A stretch of 64,000 nt of DNA from Dyella terrae (GCF_022394535.1 NZ_CP089414.1:3410001-3474000); one strand, 5' to 3'. Positions 49,528 to 58,359 are shown, numbered from the stretch's first letter. The notes: generated by a model from the letters alone, not told the origin. Numbers and translations: made by a program.

Positions 49528-50199
49528 ATGGATTGGACCGCGCTGCTGCGCCTCCCCGCGACGATCCTGCTGATCCTGGCAGTGGTCGCGCTGATGTTCA
49601 CCCTCTTCCAGTTAGTGGCGTTGCGTCACCGACTGGATCACGGACAGCGGTTGGCGGCGGCGGGACGCGCCGTGCTGCTGCTCGTGGCGTTCGCGATCAC
49701 CTTGGCGCTGACCGGCATGGGCTTTGCCTTGCGCGGGTACCGCTTGCTTACCGAAGAAGCACCCGTGGTCGACATCGACGCACACATCCTTTCCCCGCAG
49801 CGCTGGCTGCTCGTGCTGCATTGGCCGGACGGTACCAGCCGGCGCGTGCAGGTGGCCGGTGATGCCTGGCGCGTGGAAGCGGTGGTGCTGAAGTGGAAGA
49901 CGCCGCTGCTGCCGCCGATGTATCGCCTTGATCGCCTGTCGGGGCGGTATGACGACCCGAATGACGAGATGCACGCGCCGCGCACCGTGGTCGATTTCCG
50001 CGAGGCCGGTGATTTCGATCTACTCGACCTGCATAAGCAATACCCGAGTTGGGTGCCGGATGTGGATGTGCTGTTCGGCAGCGGCGTGTTTCTGCCGCTG
50101 GTGGATCAGGGGCATTACTCGGTGAGTTTGATGCGGACGGGGGCGTTGGTGGCTAGGCCGGATGAAGCTACGGTGCAGAGGATTGCGCAGCCGTTTTGA
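49528..50199 (+). CDS. Hypothetical inner-membrane protein
   Basis: This 223-residue protein has two N-terminal membrane segments (LPATILLILAVVALMFTLF and AVLLLVAFAITLALTGMGF) joined by a basic cytoplasmic loop. A periplasmic or cytoplasmic domain of about 140 residues follows, with aromatic/acidic stretches (WLLVLHWPDGTSRRVQ, KWKTPLLPPMYRLDRLSGRY). I do not recognise the family. A similar layout is found in conserved but unnamed proteins of related genomes. The start at 49528 directly precedes the first segment, and the ribosome site is weak. It is divergent from the lptM-dapF operon across 160 bases. Confidence 0.75.
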   Translation: MDWTALLRLPATILLILAVVALMFTLFQLVALRHRLDHGQRLAAAGRAVLLLVAFAITLALTGMGFALRGYRLLTEEAPVVDIDAHILSPQRWLLVLHWPDGTSRRVQVAGDAWRVEAVVLKWKTPLLPPMYRLDRLSGRYDDPNDEMHAPRTVVDFREAGDFDLLDLHKQYPSWVPDVDVLFGSGVFLPLVDQGHYSVSLMRTGALVARPDEATVQRIAQPF

Positions 50200-50224
50200 T
50201 GGGGCGCGTTTCTGCCGCAAGACT

Positions 50225-50309
50225 GCTCCCTCTGCCCTTTGGGGAGAGGGTTGGGGTTGGGGATCAATCTAGCCTCACCGTTGTTATCGTCATCCCGGCG
50301 CAGGCCGGA
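50225..50309. repeat. Dispersed repeat, copy B
   Basis: This 85-base stretch matches 60-145 in inverted orientation with only a few differences. It starts GCTCCCTCTG, runs through AATCTAGCCTCACCGTTGTT and ends in the REP-like CGTCATCCCGGC. Confidence 0.8.
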
Positions 50310-50427
50310 AGCGCTTTTCAACAGCCGAATGGCTGGTCATCCAGTTTCTGTATCGCTTGGTTGTCGCGTTACGGCGACCTGGCCGCCTACGCGGCGGGCG
50401 TTTCGCCCTCCTGCCGGAGGCCGAGTC

Positions 50428-50582
50428 ACTTTTCTTTGCTTGCCCAAAGAAAAGTAACCCGAAGAAGGGCACCCCGGATGAGTCGCCTATCGGGCTGACG
50501 CCCGATAGGTACGCGGTCGGGTTCCGGGCTTTTCGACGGGGCTCCTGCCCCGGCGAAAAGTGGCTGGCATCCCTGCCAGCCA
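50428..50582. repeat. Array of four stem-loops
   Basis: Four hairpins follow each other: ACTTTTCTTTG (50428-50438 with 50445-50455, perfect 11 bp), CCTATCGGGC (50486-50495 with 50500-50509, perfect 10 bp), CTTTTCGACGGGGC (50529-50542 with 50547-50560, one mismatch) and TGGCTGGCA (50561-50569 with 50574-50582, perfect). Elements of this build are, from memory, common between xanthomonad genes. They may be mobile repeats or structured RNA. Confidence 0.65.
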
Positions 50583-50788
50583 CCCCTACGGGGCCATCTC
50601 TCCACCCGGCCGCCGCCTCATACGGGGACCCGGAAGATCGAAAGCAACAAGCAGACGGCTCGTGCAGCTTCGCTGCACATCGCATCACGGTGGGTCGCGT
50701 TGCTCCTGCTCTAGTGCATTGCGCATGCGCCTCAGAAAGGCGAGGCGAGAACCCTGCCCTATCGCATCACGCAGAAGCGTCTTCGCAA

Positions 50789-51262
50789 TCAGCCAAACAC
50801 CTTCTCATACCGCCAAGCATCCGCCCCATCCCCGTAATACCGCGCATATCGCCCAATGCGCACGTACCCCAACCGCTCATACAGCCGGATCGCATCCTGA
50901 TTATCGATGCGCACTTCCAGGCGCAGCGACGTGCAACGACGCCGCGCCGCGAGTTTCTCCGCAGCTTCGAGCAAAGCCGAGCCCACACCCTTGCCGCGCG
51001 CTTCTGCCTTGGTGGCGATGGAGTACAGCCGCGCCACATGAGTCCCCTTGCGGAAGAACACCACGGCGGTGCCCAGGAAATGGCGGTGATTGGCGCTGGC
51101 GACGAGTACCTGCGCGCTTTCGCTGTCAAGATGACGTCGGTATTGGGCCCGGCTCAGGCGATCGGTGGCGAAGCTGCTCTCTTCCAGGGCAACGAGGTCG
51201 TCGAGATCCGAGAGTTCTGCGCGCCGCACACGTACAGCGGCGGTCGCGGGCATGGGTGTCAT
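50789..51262 (-). CDS. GNAT-family N-acetyltransferase (RimI-like)
   Basis: This 157-residue enzyme uses acetyl-CoA. The acetyl-CoA loop is in ARLYSIATKAEARGKGVGSA (RxxGxG), and the C-terminal part LEVRIDNQDAIRLYERLGYV and YYGDGADAW are typical of GNAT folds close to RimI. The ATG at 51262 fits the N-terminus of the fold; longer in-frame extensions are low-complexity. It is divergent from an RLAN/ATP-grasp gene across 358 bases. In many bacteria GNAT and RLAN-ATP-grasp genes are linked, probably in the making of a modified peptide or amino-acid conjugate, so a joint role is inferred. Its substrate could be a ribosomal protein, peptide or small amine. Confidence 0.85.
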   Translation of the reverse strand: MTPMPATAAVRVRRAELSDLDDLVALEESSFATDRLSRAQYRRHLDSESAQVLVASANHRHFLGTAVVFFRKGTHVARLYSIATKAEARGKGVGSALLEAAEKLAARRRCTSLRLEVRIDNQDAIRLYERLGYVRIGRYARYYGDGADAWRYEKVFG

Positions 51263-51620
51263 CAGGGGCGGTTCCGCTGGCGCGCAATGAAACAAGGCGC
51301 GCACTGTAGTCCCCCCTTCCCCTGGGGGGCAACGATGACTTGTGGCGGATTTCAGAGCGTGTTCAATCTTCGGGCGCCGCGTCGCGCAGGATGTAACGAA
51401 AAGGTGGATGTCAGGGCGTGATGCGGTGACGGAACCGGTCATGATTTTCCTGGCATTTCGGGAAGGGGCACCCCCATCGCCTGGAAATTGAACCGCCTCT
51501 GAGTCCGCCCGGAGGGCTGTCTTGTGTCGCGCCGCGCATGTGCGCACACTGCGCCACTTGCGCCGTGCCGCCCCGTTCCCCGCGTGACGACACTCCTCAG
51601 TTCTATCTGACAGAGGTGTC
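51263..51620. other. Divergent intergenic region, GNAT / RimK-like
   Basis: These 358 bases separate divergent genes and should carry both promoters. A short hairpin (CCCCCC-N-GGGGGG near 51311-51330) and the ribosome site of the RimK-like gene (AGAGG, ~51612) are visible. I could not assign -35/-10 elements or operators. Confidence 0.5.
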
Positions 51621-53105
51621 ATGACTCGTCTCGTCCTTGTTGTCGAGAAGGCCTCCGACTGGAGCGTCTACTACCCGTCCGCGGACGTGGTTACGGCGAT
51701 GGATTACCTGCGCGAACCTGTCGGCGTCGACGACGAGCGCACCCACGTCATCAACCTGTGCCGCAGCTACAAATACCTGGGCGCGGGTTACTACGTTTCG
51801 CTGCTAGCCGAGGCGCGCGGGCATCGCGTGATGCCGTCGGTGCGCACGGTGAACGATTTGCGTCGCCGCTCGCTGTACGGCCTGGAGATCGAGGACCTCA
51901 GTTCCAAGCTCACCCATTTCCTGCCGGCCGGCGGCCGAGACACCACCGACTTCGGGATCCTGGTCTACTTCGGGCAGACGGCTCACCCTGCGCTGCAGGA
52001 CCTGGCGCGCCAGGTATTCGAAATGTTTCCCTGCCCGCTGCTGCGTATCGAATTCGAGCGCGACCGCATGTGGCAGATCAGTGCCATCAAGCCGGTGGGC
52101 CTGCACACGCTGGACGACGCACAGGAAGACGCCTTCGCCGAAGAGCTGGATCGCTTCAGCAAGAAGCTCTGGCGCAAGCCCAAGGCGCGCAAGCAGTTTC
52201 GCTACGACATCGCCATGTTGGTCGACCCGCATGAGGTGATGCCGCCATCAAACAAAAAGGCGCAGAAGCTGTTCATCGCAGCGGGCAAGGAACTGGGCAT
52301 CGAAGTCGACCCCATCGGCAAGAACGATTACCAACGGCTAGCGGAATACGACGGCCTGTTCATCCGCGAAACCACCGCCAGCGACAACCATACCTACCGC
52401 TTCGCGCATCGCGCGGAGAAGGAAGGCATGGTGGTGATGGATGACCCCACATCGATCCTGCGTTGCACGAACAAGATCTTCCTCAACGACCTGATGGTGT
52501 CGCGCAAGCTCGCCGTGCCGCGCACGGAAATCCTTTATCGCGATGACGCCAAGGGCTTGAAAGAGGTTTCGGAGAAGCTCGGCTTTCCGCTGGTGCTGAA
52601 GATTCCCGACGGCTCGTTCTCGCGCGGCGTGGTGAAGGTGGAGAGCGAAGCGGCGCTCAGCAAGGCGACGGGCGAGCTGTTCCAGCACAGCGCGCTGTTG
52701 ATTGCACAGGAATTCGTGCCTACCGAGTTCGACTGGCGCGTCGGCGTGCTCAACAACGAGCCGCTGTACGCCTGTAAGTACTACATGTCGCGTGGCCACT
52801 GGCAGATCTACAACCACGGTGCCAAGGGTGCGTCCAAGTCTGGCGAATCGGAAACGCTCCCGATCGAAAAGGCACCGGCCGACGTGGTGAAGCTGGCGCT
52901 CAAGGCTACGCAGGCCGTGGGCAACGGTCTCTATGGTGTGGACATCAAGCGTATCGGCGACAAGCCAGTGGTGATCGAGGTGAACGACAACCCGTCCATC
53001 GACGCGGGCGTCGAGGACGAATACCTCGGTGAAGAACTCTATCGCCGCATCATGCAGGAGTTCCTGCGGCGCATGGAGCTCAAGCGTTCCGGCGATACCA
53101 AATAG
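51621..53105 (+). CDS. RimK-family ATP-grasp ligase with RLAN domain
   Basis: This 494-residue protein joins an N-terminal RLAN (RimK-like ATP-grasp N-terminal) domain, residues ~1-190 starting MTRLVLVVEKASDWSVYYPS, to a RimK-type ATP-grasp domain. The ATP-grasp part shows VPRTEILYRDD, LVLKIPDGSFSRGV (phosphate-binding), AQEFVPTEFDWRVGVLNNEP and VDIKRIGDKPVVIEVNDNPS, the Mg-binding Glu-Asn pair. ATP-grasp ligases join a carboxylate to an amine through an acyl phosphate, and RimK itself adds glutamates to ribosomal protein S6. The RLAN group has been linked by comparative genomics (Iyer and colleagues) to peptide or small-molecule conjugates. It is divergent from the GNAT gene. Confidence 0.9.
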   Translation: MTRLVLVVEKASDWSVYYPSADVVTAMDYLREPVGVDDERTHVINLCRSYKYLGAGYYVSLLAEARGHRVMPSVRTVNDLRRRSLYGLEIEDLSSKLTHFLPAGGRDTTDFGILVYFGQTAHPALQDLARQVFEMFPCPLLRIEFERDRMWQISAIKPVGLHTLDDAQEDAFAEELDRFSKKLWRKPKARKQFRYDIAMLVDPHEVMPPSNKKAQKLFIAAGKELGIEVDPIGKNDYQRLAEYDGLFIRETTASDNHTYRFAHRAEKEGMVVMDDPTSILRCTNKIFLNDLMVSRKLAVPRTEILYRDDAKGLKEVSEKLGFPLVLKIPDGSFSRGVVKVESEAALSKATGELFQHSALLIAQEFVPTEFDWRVGVLNNEPLYACKYYMSRGHWQIYNHGAKGASKSGESETLPIEKAPADVVKLALKATQAVGNGLYGVDIKRIGDKPVVIEVNDNPSIDAGVEDEYLGEELYRRIMQEFLRRMELKRSGDTK

Positions 53106-53277
53106 CCTGCATCCATAGTGGGGTGATTCCGGCAGCCCGTCCTTGAACTGCCGTCACGCGGGCGCGATCCATCGCGCCGCTCCAGCGAGGTGCCCAGCCA
53201 TCCCAGGCCATCGTCAGGAGCCCCACGCCGCGACGTTCCTGCCGCGGCATCCACTGCCAAGTAGATTCGTTATCGGG

Positions 53278-53535
53278 TCAGTTCCAGATCAGCCGCGCGG
53301 CCGAACGACGGCGCGGCCGGACCAGCAGGCCCAACAGTTGACGGGGTAGCGACGGCTCCAGCGCCAGCAGCACCACCAGCGGTGCGCCCACCAGCCAGAA
53401 CGCGGGCGTCCAGCCGAACGTGTGCGTATGGGCAGGCACCAGCGTGGTGAGCAACAGCGCAGCGCCGGCCAGCAGCCACAGCAGGGCAGCGCCAAGCAGA
53501 CGTTCGTGATGGGCAGTTCGAGTGCTGGGGCGCAT
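53278..53535 (-). CDS. Small hypothetical membrane protein
   Basis: This 85-residue protein has two hydrophobic segments (LLGAALLWLLAGAALLLTTLV and AFWLVGAPLVVLLALE) separated by a His/Thr-rich loop (PAHTHTFGWT), and a basic C-terminus (RPRRRSAARLIWN). A start at 53535 gives a compact two-segment protein; an in-frame extension to 53679 is low-complexity and would run to the aroE promoter. It is divergent from aroE. No function is assignable, and it may be a genuine small inner-membrane protein. Confidence 0.6.
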   Translation of the reverse strand: MRPSTRTAHHERLLGAALLWLLAGAALLLTTLVPAHTHTFGWTPAFWLVGAPLVVLLALEPSLPRQLLGLLVRPRRRSAARLIWN

Positions 53536-53690
53536 GGCGGTAGTCCGTCGTCGTGTTGAGGCAAGCGTGCCCGGCGCTGATCTCAAAACCTGCGATGCCA
53601 CACGCGGCGCGGCTTGCGGAGCTAAAATAGGCGGTCCGGCCGAGCCGGAAGCCGCTTCTGGAGCGGCATCGACTTTCATCAGGAGCGCGC

Positions 53691-54521
53691 ATGAGTGCAG
53701 GACAGTTCGCGGTATTCGGCCACCCCATCAGCCATTCGCTGTCGCCGCAGATCCACCAGGCGTTCGCGCGCCAGTTTGGGATCGACCTGGAGTACCGCAC
53801 CATCGACGCGGCACCGGGCGAGTTCGAAACGGCCGTGCGCGAGTTCTTTGCCAACGGTGGTCGCGGTGCGAACGTAACGCTGCCGCACAAAACGGCGGCC
53901 TTCGCGATGGCTGACGAGCGTAGCCAGGCTGCCAGCCGGGCGGGCACGGCCAACGTGCTCACCGCGTTGCCCGGTGGCCGCGTTGCCGGCCACAACACCG
54001 ACGGCGCCGGCATGGTGCGCGACATCACTGAGCGCCATAGCGTGGACCTGCGCGGCCATACCGCCCTGCTGCTTGGCGCCGGTGGCGCGGCGCACGGCGT
54101 AGCGTGGTCGTTGCTGGATGCTGGCGTGGATACGTTGACCATCGTCAATCGCACGCCCGAAGCCGCCGACGCGCTGGCCGACGCCATCGGCGAACCGGCC
54201 CGCGCGCACACGCGCTACTGGGAAGACCTGGCCGATCTGGGCGCGTTCGACCTCATCGTCAATGCGACCTCGGCCGGTGTGCTGGGCAAGTCGCTCGACT
54301 TGCCGTTCGCCATCGTCGGCAACCGTGCGCTTTGCTATGACCTCTCCTACGGCGTGGCAGCCACCGGTTTCCTGGCCTGGGCGCGCACGGCTGGTGCGCG
54401 ATACGCCTTCGATGGCCTCGGCATGCTGATCGAAACCGCGGCCGATACCTTCGAGCTGTGGCATGGCAAGCGTCCGGATACCGATCCCGTCTACGCCGAT
54501 CTGCGCAAGCAGTACGGCTGA
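53691..54521 (+). CDS. aroE: Shikimate dehydrogenase
   Basis: This 276-residue enzyme reduces 3-dehydroshikimate with NADPH in aromatic amino acid synthesis. It begins [20 protein letters not shown] (shikimate-binding serines), then [12 protein letters not shown] with the catalytic Lys, [10 protein letters not shown] with the catalytic Asp, and the NADPH loop [17 protein letters not shown]. Length and blocks are full. It is followed after 10 bases by a cysteine-cluster gene. Confidence 0.97.
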   Translation: MSAGQFAVFGHPISHSLSPQIHQAFARQFGIDLEYRTIDAAPGEFETAVREFFANGGRGANVTLPHKTAAFAMADERSQAASRAGTANVLTALPGGRVAGHNTDGAGMVRDITERHSVDLRGHTALLLGAGGAAHGVAWSLLDAGVDTLTIVNRTPEAADALADAIGEPARAHTRYWEDLADLGAFDLIVNATSAGVLGKSLDLPFAIVGNRALCYDLSYGVAATGFLAWARTAGARYAFDGLGMLIETAADTFELWHGKRPDTDPVYADLRKQYG

Positions 54522-54531
54522 GCCCGCTGGT

Positions 54532-54810
54532 ATGTCACGCCCGGCGAGTGTGTTGAGCTGCCGGGCGGGCTGCGGTGCGTGCTGTATCGCGCCGTCGATT
54601 TCTTCACCCATTCCCGGCATGCCCAACGGCAAGCCGGCTGGGATGCGCTGCATACAGCTGACCGACGACAACCGCTGCGCCATCTTCGGCCAGCCTGAAC
54701 GTCCGGCGGTGTGCGCCGGCCTGCGGCCGGACCTTGCCATGTGTGGCGATTCCCGCGACCGCGCCATGGCCTACCTGGACGCGCTCGAGGCAGCCACCCG
54801 TTCAGACTGA
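54532..54810 (+). CDS. YkgJ-family cysteine-cluster protein
   Basis: This 92-residue protein has six or seven cysteines in the YkgJ/zinc-iron-chelating pattern: CRAGCGACC near residues 10-18, CIQL, RCAIF and [11 protein letters not shown]. The [12 protein letters not shown] block is typical. Such small proteins probably bind zinc or an iron-sulfur cluster, and their role is unknown. The ATG at 54532 lies 10 bases past aroE and gives the family N-terminus. It is probably translated from the aroE mRNA. Confidence 0.85.
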   Translation: MSRPASVLSCRAGCGACCIAPSISSPIPGMPNGKPAGMRCIQLTDDNRCAIFGQPERPAVCAGLRPDLAMCGDSRDRAMAYLDALEAATRSD

Positions 54811-54939
54811 TAAAGCCTTCACGCCGGCAGGCGGTCGCAAGAACCTGCATGCCCGGAGTGCGGACGTATAGACGTCTGGCCCACACGTCGCCGTGGTAGT
54901 TTGCCCGGCGCAGGGGGCACATTACGGGGAGAGAACGTC

Positions 54940-56706
54940 ATGGTGCCTGGGGTTTTGGTCCGCCATCTGGCGGTGGGCGTGCTGGCGGCGACATTGGCTG
55001 GCGGTTTTGCTGCGCGAGCTGTTGCTGATCCGGTCGTCGGTTCCACCAATGTCGCCACGGCGGACCCGACCGTGCCGCGTCCGCCGGGCCAGCCTTGCGT
55101 GGTGACCTTGTTCACCAACGTAACGTTCGACGACTTCAATGCTCGTCCCTATAGCTACACGCCCCCTGCCTCGTGCACCGGCGCGTGGGCCAAGGTGGTG
55201 CTGGAGGCGGACTTCTCCGTCACGGCTGGCCGCCAATACGACCGCACGGCCACCCTGTGGCTGGGCGGCGTCAACCTCTATTTCGGAACCACCCAGGAAC
55301 CCTCGGCGGCGGTGTCGCCGGCATGGCACGTCGAGCGCGACCTCACCGACTACTCGGCCTTGTTGCGCAGCGTGGGCCAGGGGCAGGCGATCATCGGCAA
55401 TGTGGTGAACAGCACTTACACCGGCGTGATTCATGGCACGGCGCGCCTGCTGTTCTATCCGGCATCGGCCGGTGCGCGTGCCGCCGTCGCGCCGGACGCG
55501 GTGTACCCGCTCGGTAGCGACCCGGTGGGTAGTACGACGTCGCTCAATACGTCGAGTGACAAGCTGGCACGCACGCTCACCCTGCCCACCAACGTGGAGC
55601 GCGCCTATCTGGATGTGTTTACCCAGAGCCAGAGCAACGACGAGTTCTGGTACACCTGCGTACCCGATGCCTACGCCACGGAAACCAATGAATGCGGTGG
55701 CGGCAACTTTCGCGAGGCGGAAATCAGCATCGACGGCACGCCGGCCGGCGTTGCGCCGGTGTATCCATGGGTCTATACGGGTGGCATCGATCCTTATCTG
55801 TGGCGACCAACGCCGGGCGTGCAGACGCTGAACTTCCTGCCGTACCGCGTGGACCTCACGCCGTTCGCCGGCCAGCTCAGCGACGGCAATCCGCATGAAG
55901 TGGCCGTGCAGGTGGCGGGTGCGAACAGCTACTTCTCCGCCACCGCCGCGTTGCTTGTCTATCGCGACGCGCATGCCACCCAGATCACCGGCAAGGTCAC
56001 GCGCAACACGTTAACGGGGCAGGCGCCGACGCCAACTATCGGCAGCACGCTGGCGACGGCGAGCAACGGTAATATCGACGGTGCTATCACCACCAAGCTC
56101 GACCGTCGCTTCGTCATCGAGGGCTATGCCAACACCTCGCATGGTCGCATCACCAGCACGGTGACGCAGAACACCGGGTTCGATGACAAGCAGACCTTCA
56201 CCATCAACAGCAGCACCTACCGTCAGCAGACGTGGCAGCGCACCTGGTCGGACAGCACGAGTCAGAGTCGCCTCGGCAACTTCCTGACGGCGGAACGGCA
56301 CGAGCATTTCGACTACCCCTTCTCGCTCGACTACAACCAGCTGTTGGCTAGCGATGGCAGCTCGAGCGCTGCCTCCACCGTGCATCAGGGGTATCGTCAG
56401 CGCGACGAATTGCGGCTGTTGGGCTTGACCGTCTATGGGGCTGATGTCGACAACACCGTCGATTCAACGGACACGCTCGCCATCGACGCCAGTGGCAGCG
56501 TGACCGGCCACAGCGGTCAGCAGAGTTCACAGGCGTTTGTCTTCCGCGACACACTGGGCAGCTGCTATCGCGCATCGGTCATTACGCAGGCCGGCGCCGT
56601 GACTGGCTATGACTCGGGCAAGGGCTGCCCAGACAGGGTTAACCGCGTATCCTGGTTTGCGCATCCTGATGGATCGCCAGACAGCAGTCTGTTGCCGGGT
56701 CGCTGA
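54940..56706 (+). CDS. Secreted peptide:N-glycosidase, PNGase A/H+-like
   Basis: This 588-residue protein resembles the plant PNGase A family, which removes whole N-glycans from Asn of glycoproteins or glycopeptides. It has a signal peptide of about 32 residues ending AVA-D, then two PNGase A-type domains. Blocks that suggest this are NVTFDDFNARPYSYTPPASC, the TLWLGGVNLYFGTTQEP segment and DVFTQSQSNDEFWYTCVPD. The C-terminal half has tandem beta-sandwich-like repeats. Acid-stable PNGase H+ enzymes are known from Terriglobus, Dyella and Rudaea, so a similar acid-active enzyme is likely. A GGGGAGAG ribosome site supports the start. It is monocistronic. Confidence 0.75.
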   Translation: MVPGVLVRHLAVGVLAATLAGGFAARAVADPVVGSTNVATADPTVPRPPGQPCVVTLFTNVTFDDFNARPYSYTPPASCTGAWAKVVLEADFSVTAGRQYDRTATLWLGGVNLYFGTTQEPSAAVSPAWHVERDLTDYSALLRSVGQGQAIIGNVVNSTYTGVIHGTARLLFYPASAGARAAVAPDAVYPLGSDPVGSTTSLNTSSDKLARTLTLPTNVERAYLDVFTQSQSNDEFWYTCVPDAYATETNECGGGNFREAEISIDGTPAGVAPVYPWVYTGGIDPYLWRPTPGVQTLNFLPYRVDLTPFAGQLSDGNPHEVAVQVAGANSYFSATAALLVYRDAHATQITGKVTRNTLTGQAPTPTIGSTLATASNGNIDGAITTKLDRRFVIEGYANTSHGRITSTVTQNTGFDDKQTFTINSSTYRQQTWQRTWSDSTSQSRLGNFLTAERHEHFDYPFSLDYNQLLASDGSSSAASTVHQGYRQRDELRLLGLTVYGADVDNTVDSTDTLAIDASGSVTGHSGQQSSQAFVFRDTLGSCYRASVITQAGAVTGYDSGKGCPDRVNRVSWFAHPDGSPDSSLLPGR

Positions 56707-56716
56707 CGGTAGCCTT

Positions 56717-56745
56717 GCCGACCCGCGCTGCGTGCGTGGGTCGGC
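56717..56745 (+). terminator. Weak hairpin after the PNGase gene
   Basis: An 8-bp stem GCCGACCC/GGGTCGGC (56717-56724 with 56738-56745) lies 10 bases past the stop codon. No T-run follows, so termination is uncertain. Confidence 0.4.
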
Positions 56746-56840
56746 TTGCGCTTCGTGACGCGGAGCAACATCCCCGCAATATGTGATGTCTAAGCTTGCG
56801 CGCCTTGCCGGCGCGCCGGCTTTGATTGTCTGTGTGGCTC

Positions 56841-57866
56841 ATGTCTTCCGCTTCGTCGCGCCGTCGTGCCCAGGGTGTCGTTCGCTACAGCCTGCCGATT
56901 CTCATTACGCTGATTGCCGTTGCCGGTGGAGTGATCTACTGGCAGATCAGGCACGGCAATGCCCCCGAGCAACCAACCAGCGATGTCGCGGCAGCCTCCG
57001 GCCCGGTCGTGCACACGATGCTGGGCACTGATGAATTGCTGCAGCGTGCGCGCGACGCCATGACGGCTCAGCGCCTACTCGCTCCCGCCGGCAACAACGC
57101 GTTCGAACTGTATCTGGCGGTGCTTCAGCGCGAGCCGGGCAATCGCGTGGCACAAGATGCCTTGCGCGAAGTGTTCCCGTTTGCAGCCAACGCCGCCGAG
57201 CAGACTATTGATGCGGGTGACGCCACCGAAGCGCAGCGCGAGATCGATCTGCTGACACGCGCCGATCCGCACAATTACACGCTCACTCTGCTGCAATCCA
57301 AGCTGCAGGCACAGCGCGCGACGGTGGCGCAGCAAGCTCAACAGGCGCAACAGCAGGCCAACCGCCGCGAGCCGACGCCGCCGACGCCTTCACGAACGGT
57401 CGCTCCAGTGGCCGTGGCCGCGCCCCCACCGGCAGCCGCACCGGTCATTCCACCGGCCAAGCCCGCCAATGCGCCGACATCTTCCGCACAGACCATGGCG
57501 TCACTGCATGTGCCGTCCACGCCAGTGGAAGCTGCGCCAGCATCGGCAGTGCATGCCCGTGTTCCAGTGATGGCACCAACGATGGCAGATGCCACGGGCG
57601 GGAGCGCTCCGGTGCTGACGCATCGCGTCGCGCCCGCATATCCACCTGATGCGAAACGCACGCGCCGCCAAGGCTGGGTGGATGTCACCTTCATGGTCCA
57701 ACCCGACGGTAGCGTCACCAGTGCCAGCGTGACGGATGCCGACCCCAAGTACGTGTTTGATCGCGCGGCGCTCAGTGCCGTGTCGCGCTGGCAGTTCTCG
57801 CCGGGCATGCAAGACGGCAAGCCGGTGGCTGCGCAGGTGCGTCAGCGCATCGAATTCCGTCTGTGA
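56841..57866 (+). CDS. TonB-family envelope protein with N-terminal alpha-domain
   Basis: This 341-residue protein has an N-terminal membrane anchor (VRYSLPILITLIAVAGGVIYW) and a helical domain at residues ~55-160. A Gln/Ala/Pro-rich spacer follows, then a C-terminal TonB-type domain (APAYPPDAKRTRRQGWVDVT to RQRIEFRL). The helical domain (e.g. AQRLLAPAGNNAFELYLAVL) recurs in the separate protein at 58360-58911. It is not the housekeeping TonB, which is at 21423-22082, and no ExbBD lies nearby. The spacer is shorter and less proline-rich than in true TonB, so it may reach the outer membrane for another purpose. It begins the series 56841-58911. Confidence 0.82.
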   Translation: MSSASSRRRAQGVVRYSLPILITLIAVAGGVIYWQIRHGNAPEQPTSDVAAASGPVVHTMLGTDELLQRARDAMTAQRLLAPAGNNAFELYLAVLQREPGNRVAQDALREVFPFAANAAEQTIDAGDATEAQREIDLLTRADPHNYTLTLLQSKLQAQRATVAQQAQQAQQQANRREPTPPTPSRTVAPVAVAAPPPAAAPVIPPAKPANAPTSSAQTMASLHVPSTPVEAAPASAVHARVPVMAPTMADATGGSAPVLTHRVAPAYPPDAKRTRRQGWVDVTFMVQPDGSVTSASVTDADPKYVFDRAALSAVSRWQFSPGMQDGKPVAAQVRQRIEFRL

Positions 57867-57924
57867 GGCCGTTACTCAGGCACGAAAGCGCATAATCATA
57901 CGTGGCCTATCAAGGAGTCACGCC

Positions 57925-58215
57925 ATGCAGCGCTTCATTGCCCCTGCCGTTTTCGCCATTGCTGTTGTCCTGGGTGGATGCCAGGCATCGACACCCGCCA
58001 TGCCCACGCCCGTGCATGGTTACGTCACCGACATGAAGGCATTCGATGCTTTCATCGCCACGCGTCCGACGCCCGATCAGTTCCGTGCCACTTATCCTGA
58101 CGTGCAGTTGATGCTGCCTGGCACGGTGAGCACGATGGAGTACCGCTCCAACAACAGCCGCTATTACGCGGAGCTCGACAAGGATGGTCGCATCACTGGC
58201 GGGCACTTCAGCTGA
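57925..58215 (+). CDS. Small lipoprotein with LptM-associated C-terminal domain
   Basis: This 96-residue protein has a lipoprotein signal with the lipobox LGGC at about Cys20, and a mature part whose last 65 residues (VHGYVTDMKAFDAFIATRPT to RITGGHFS) closely match the C-terminal domain of the LptM-type protein at 48969-49367. The shared segment includes the NNSRYYAE/NNSRYFAE block. A clear AAGGAG ribosome site precedes the ATG. Function is unknown, but the match suggests an outer-membrane envelope role. It lies 58 bases after the TonB-like gene. Confidence 0.82.
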   Translation: MQRFIAPAVFAIAVVLGGCQASTPAMPTPVHGYVTDMKAFDAFIATRPTPDQFRATYPDVQLMLPGTVSTMEYRSNNSRYYAELDKDGRITGGHFS

Positions 58216-58359
58216 GCTGTCGATGACGTTGTCGTGCATGCGTTCGTGAGGTGCACGAGTCACATCGCTGACATGATGTATCACTAATGTGACAGGCTTC
58301 CGCCGGGACGCCTGAGGGGCAGGTGCGCTTGTGCGCGGGTAACACCATGTAGCGGTGCC

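Larger units (their letters stand above)
50200..50788. other. Gene-free repeat-rich region
   Basis: The 589 bases between the membrane protein and the GNAT gene hold no convincing gene. They contain copy B of the dispersed repeat (50225-50309) and four back-to-back hairpins (50428-50582). The rest, 50583-50788, is GC-rich with nothing I recognise. An open frame crossing this stretch on the plus strand overlaps the GNAT gene and lacks coding character. Confidence 0.7.

Noticed and set aside
50357..51421. A 354-codon plus-strand frame over the hairpin array and GNAT gene.
   Set aside because: Its first part is palindromic repeat and its second part is opposite the clear GNAT gene.
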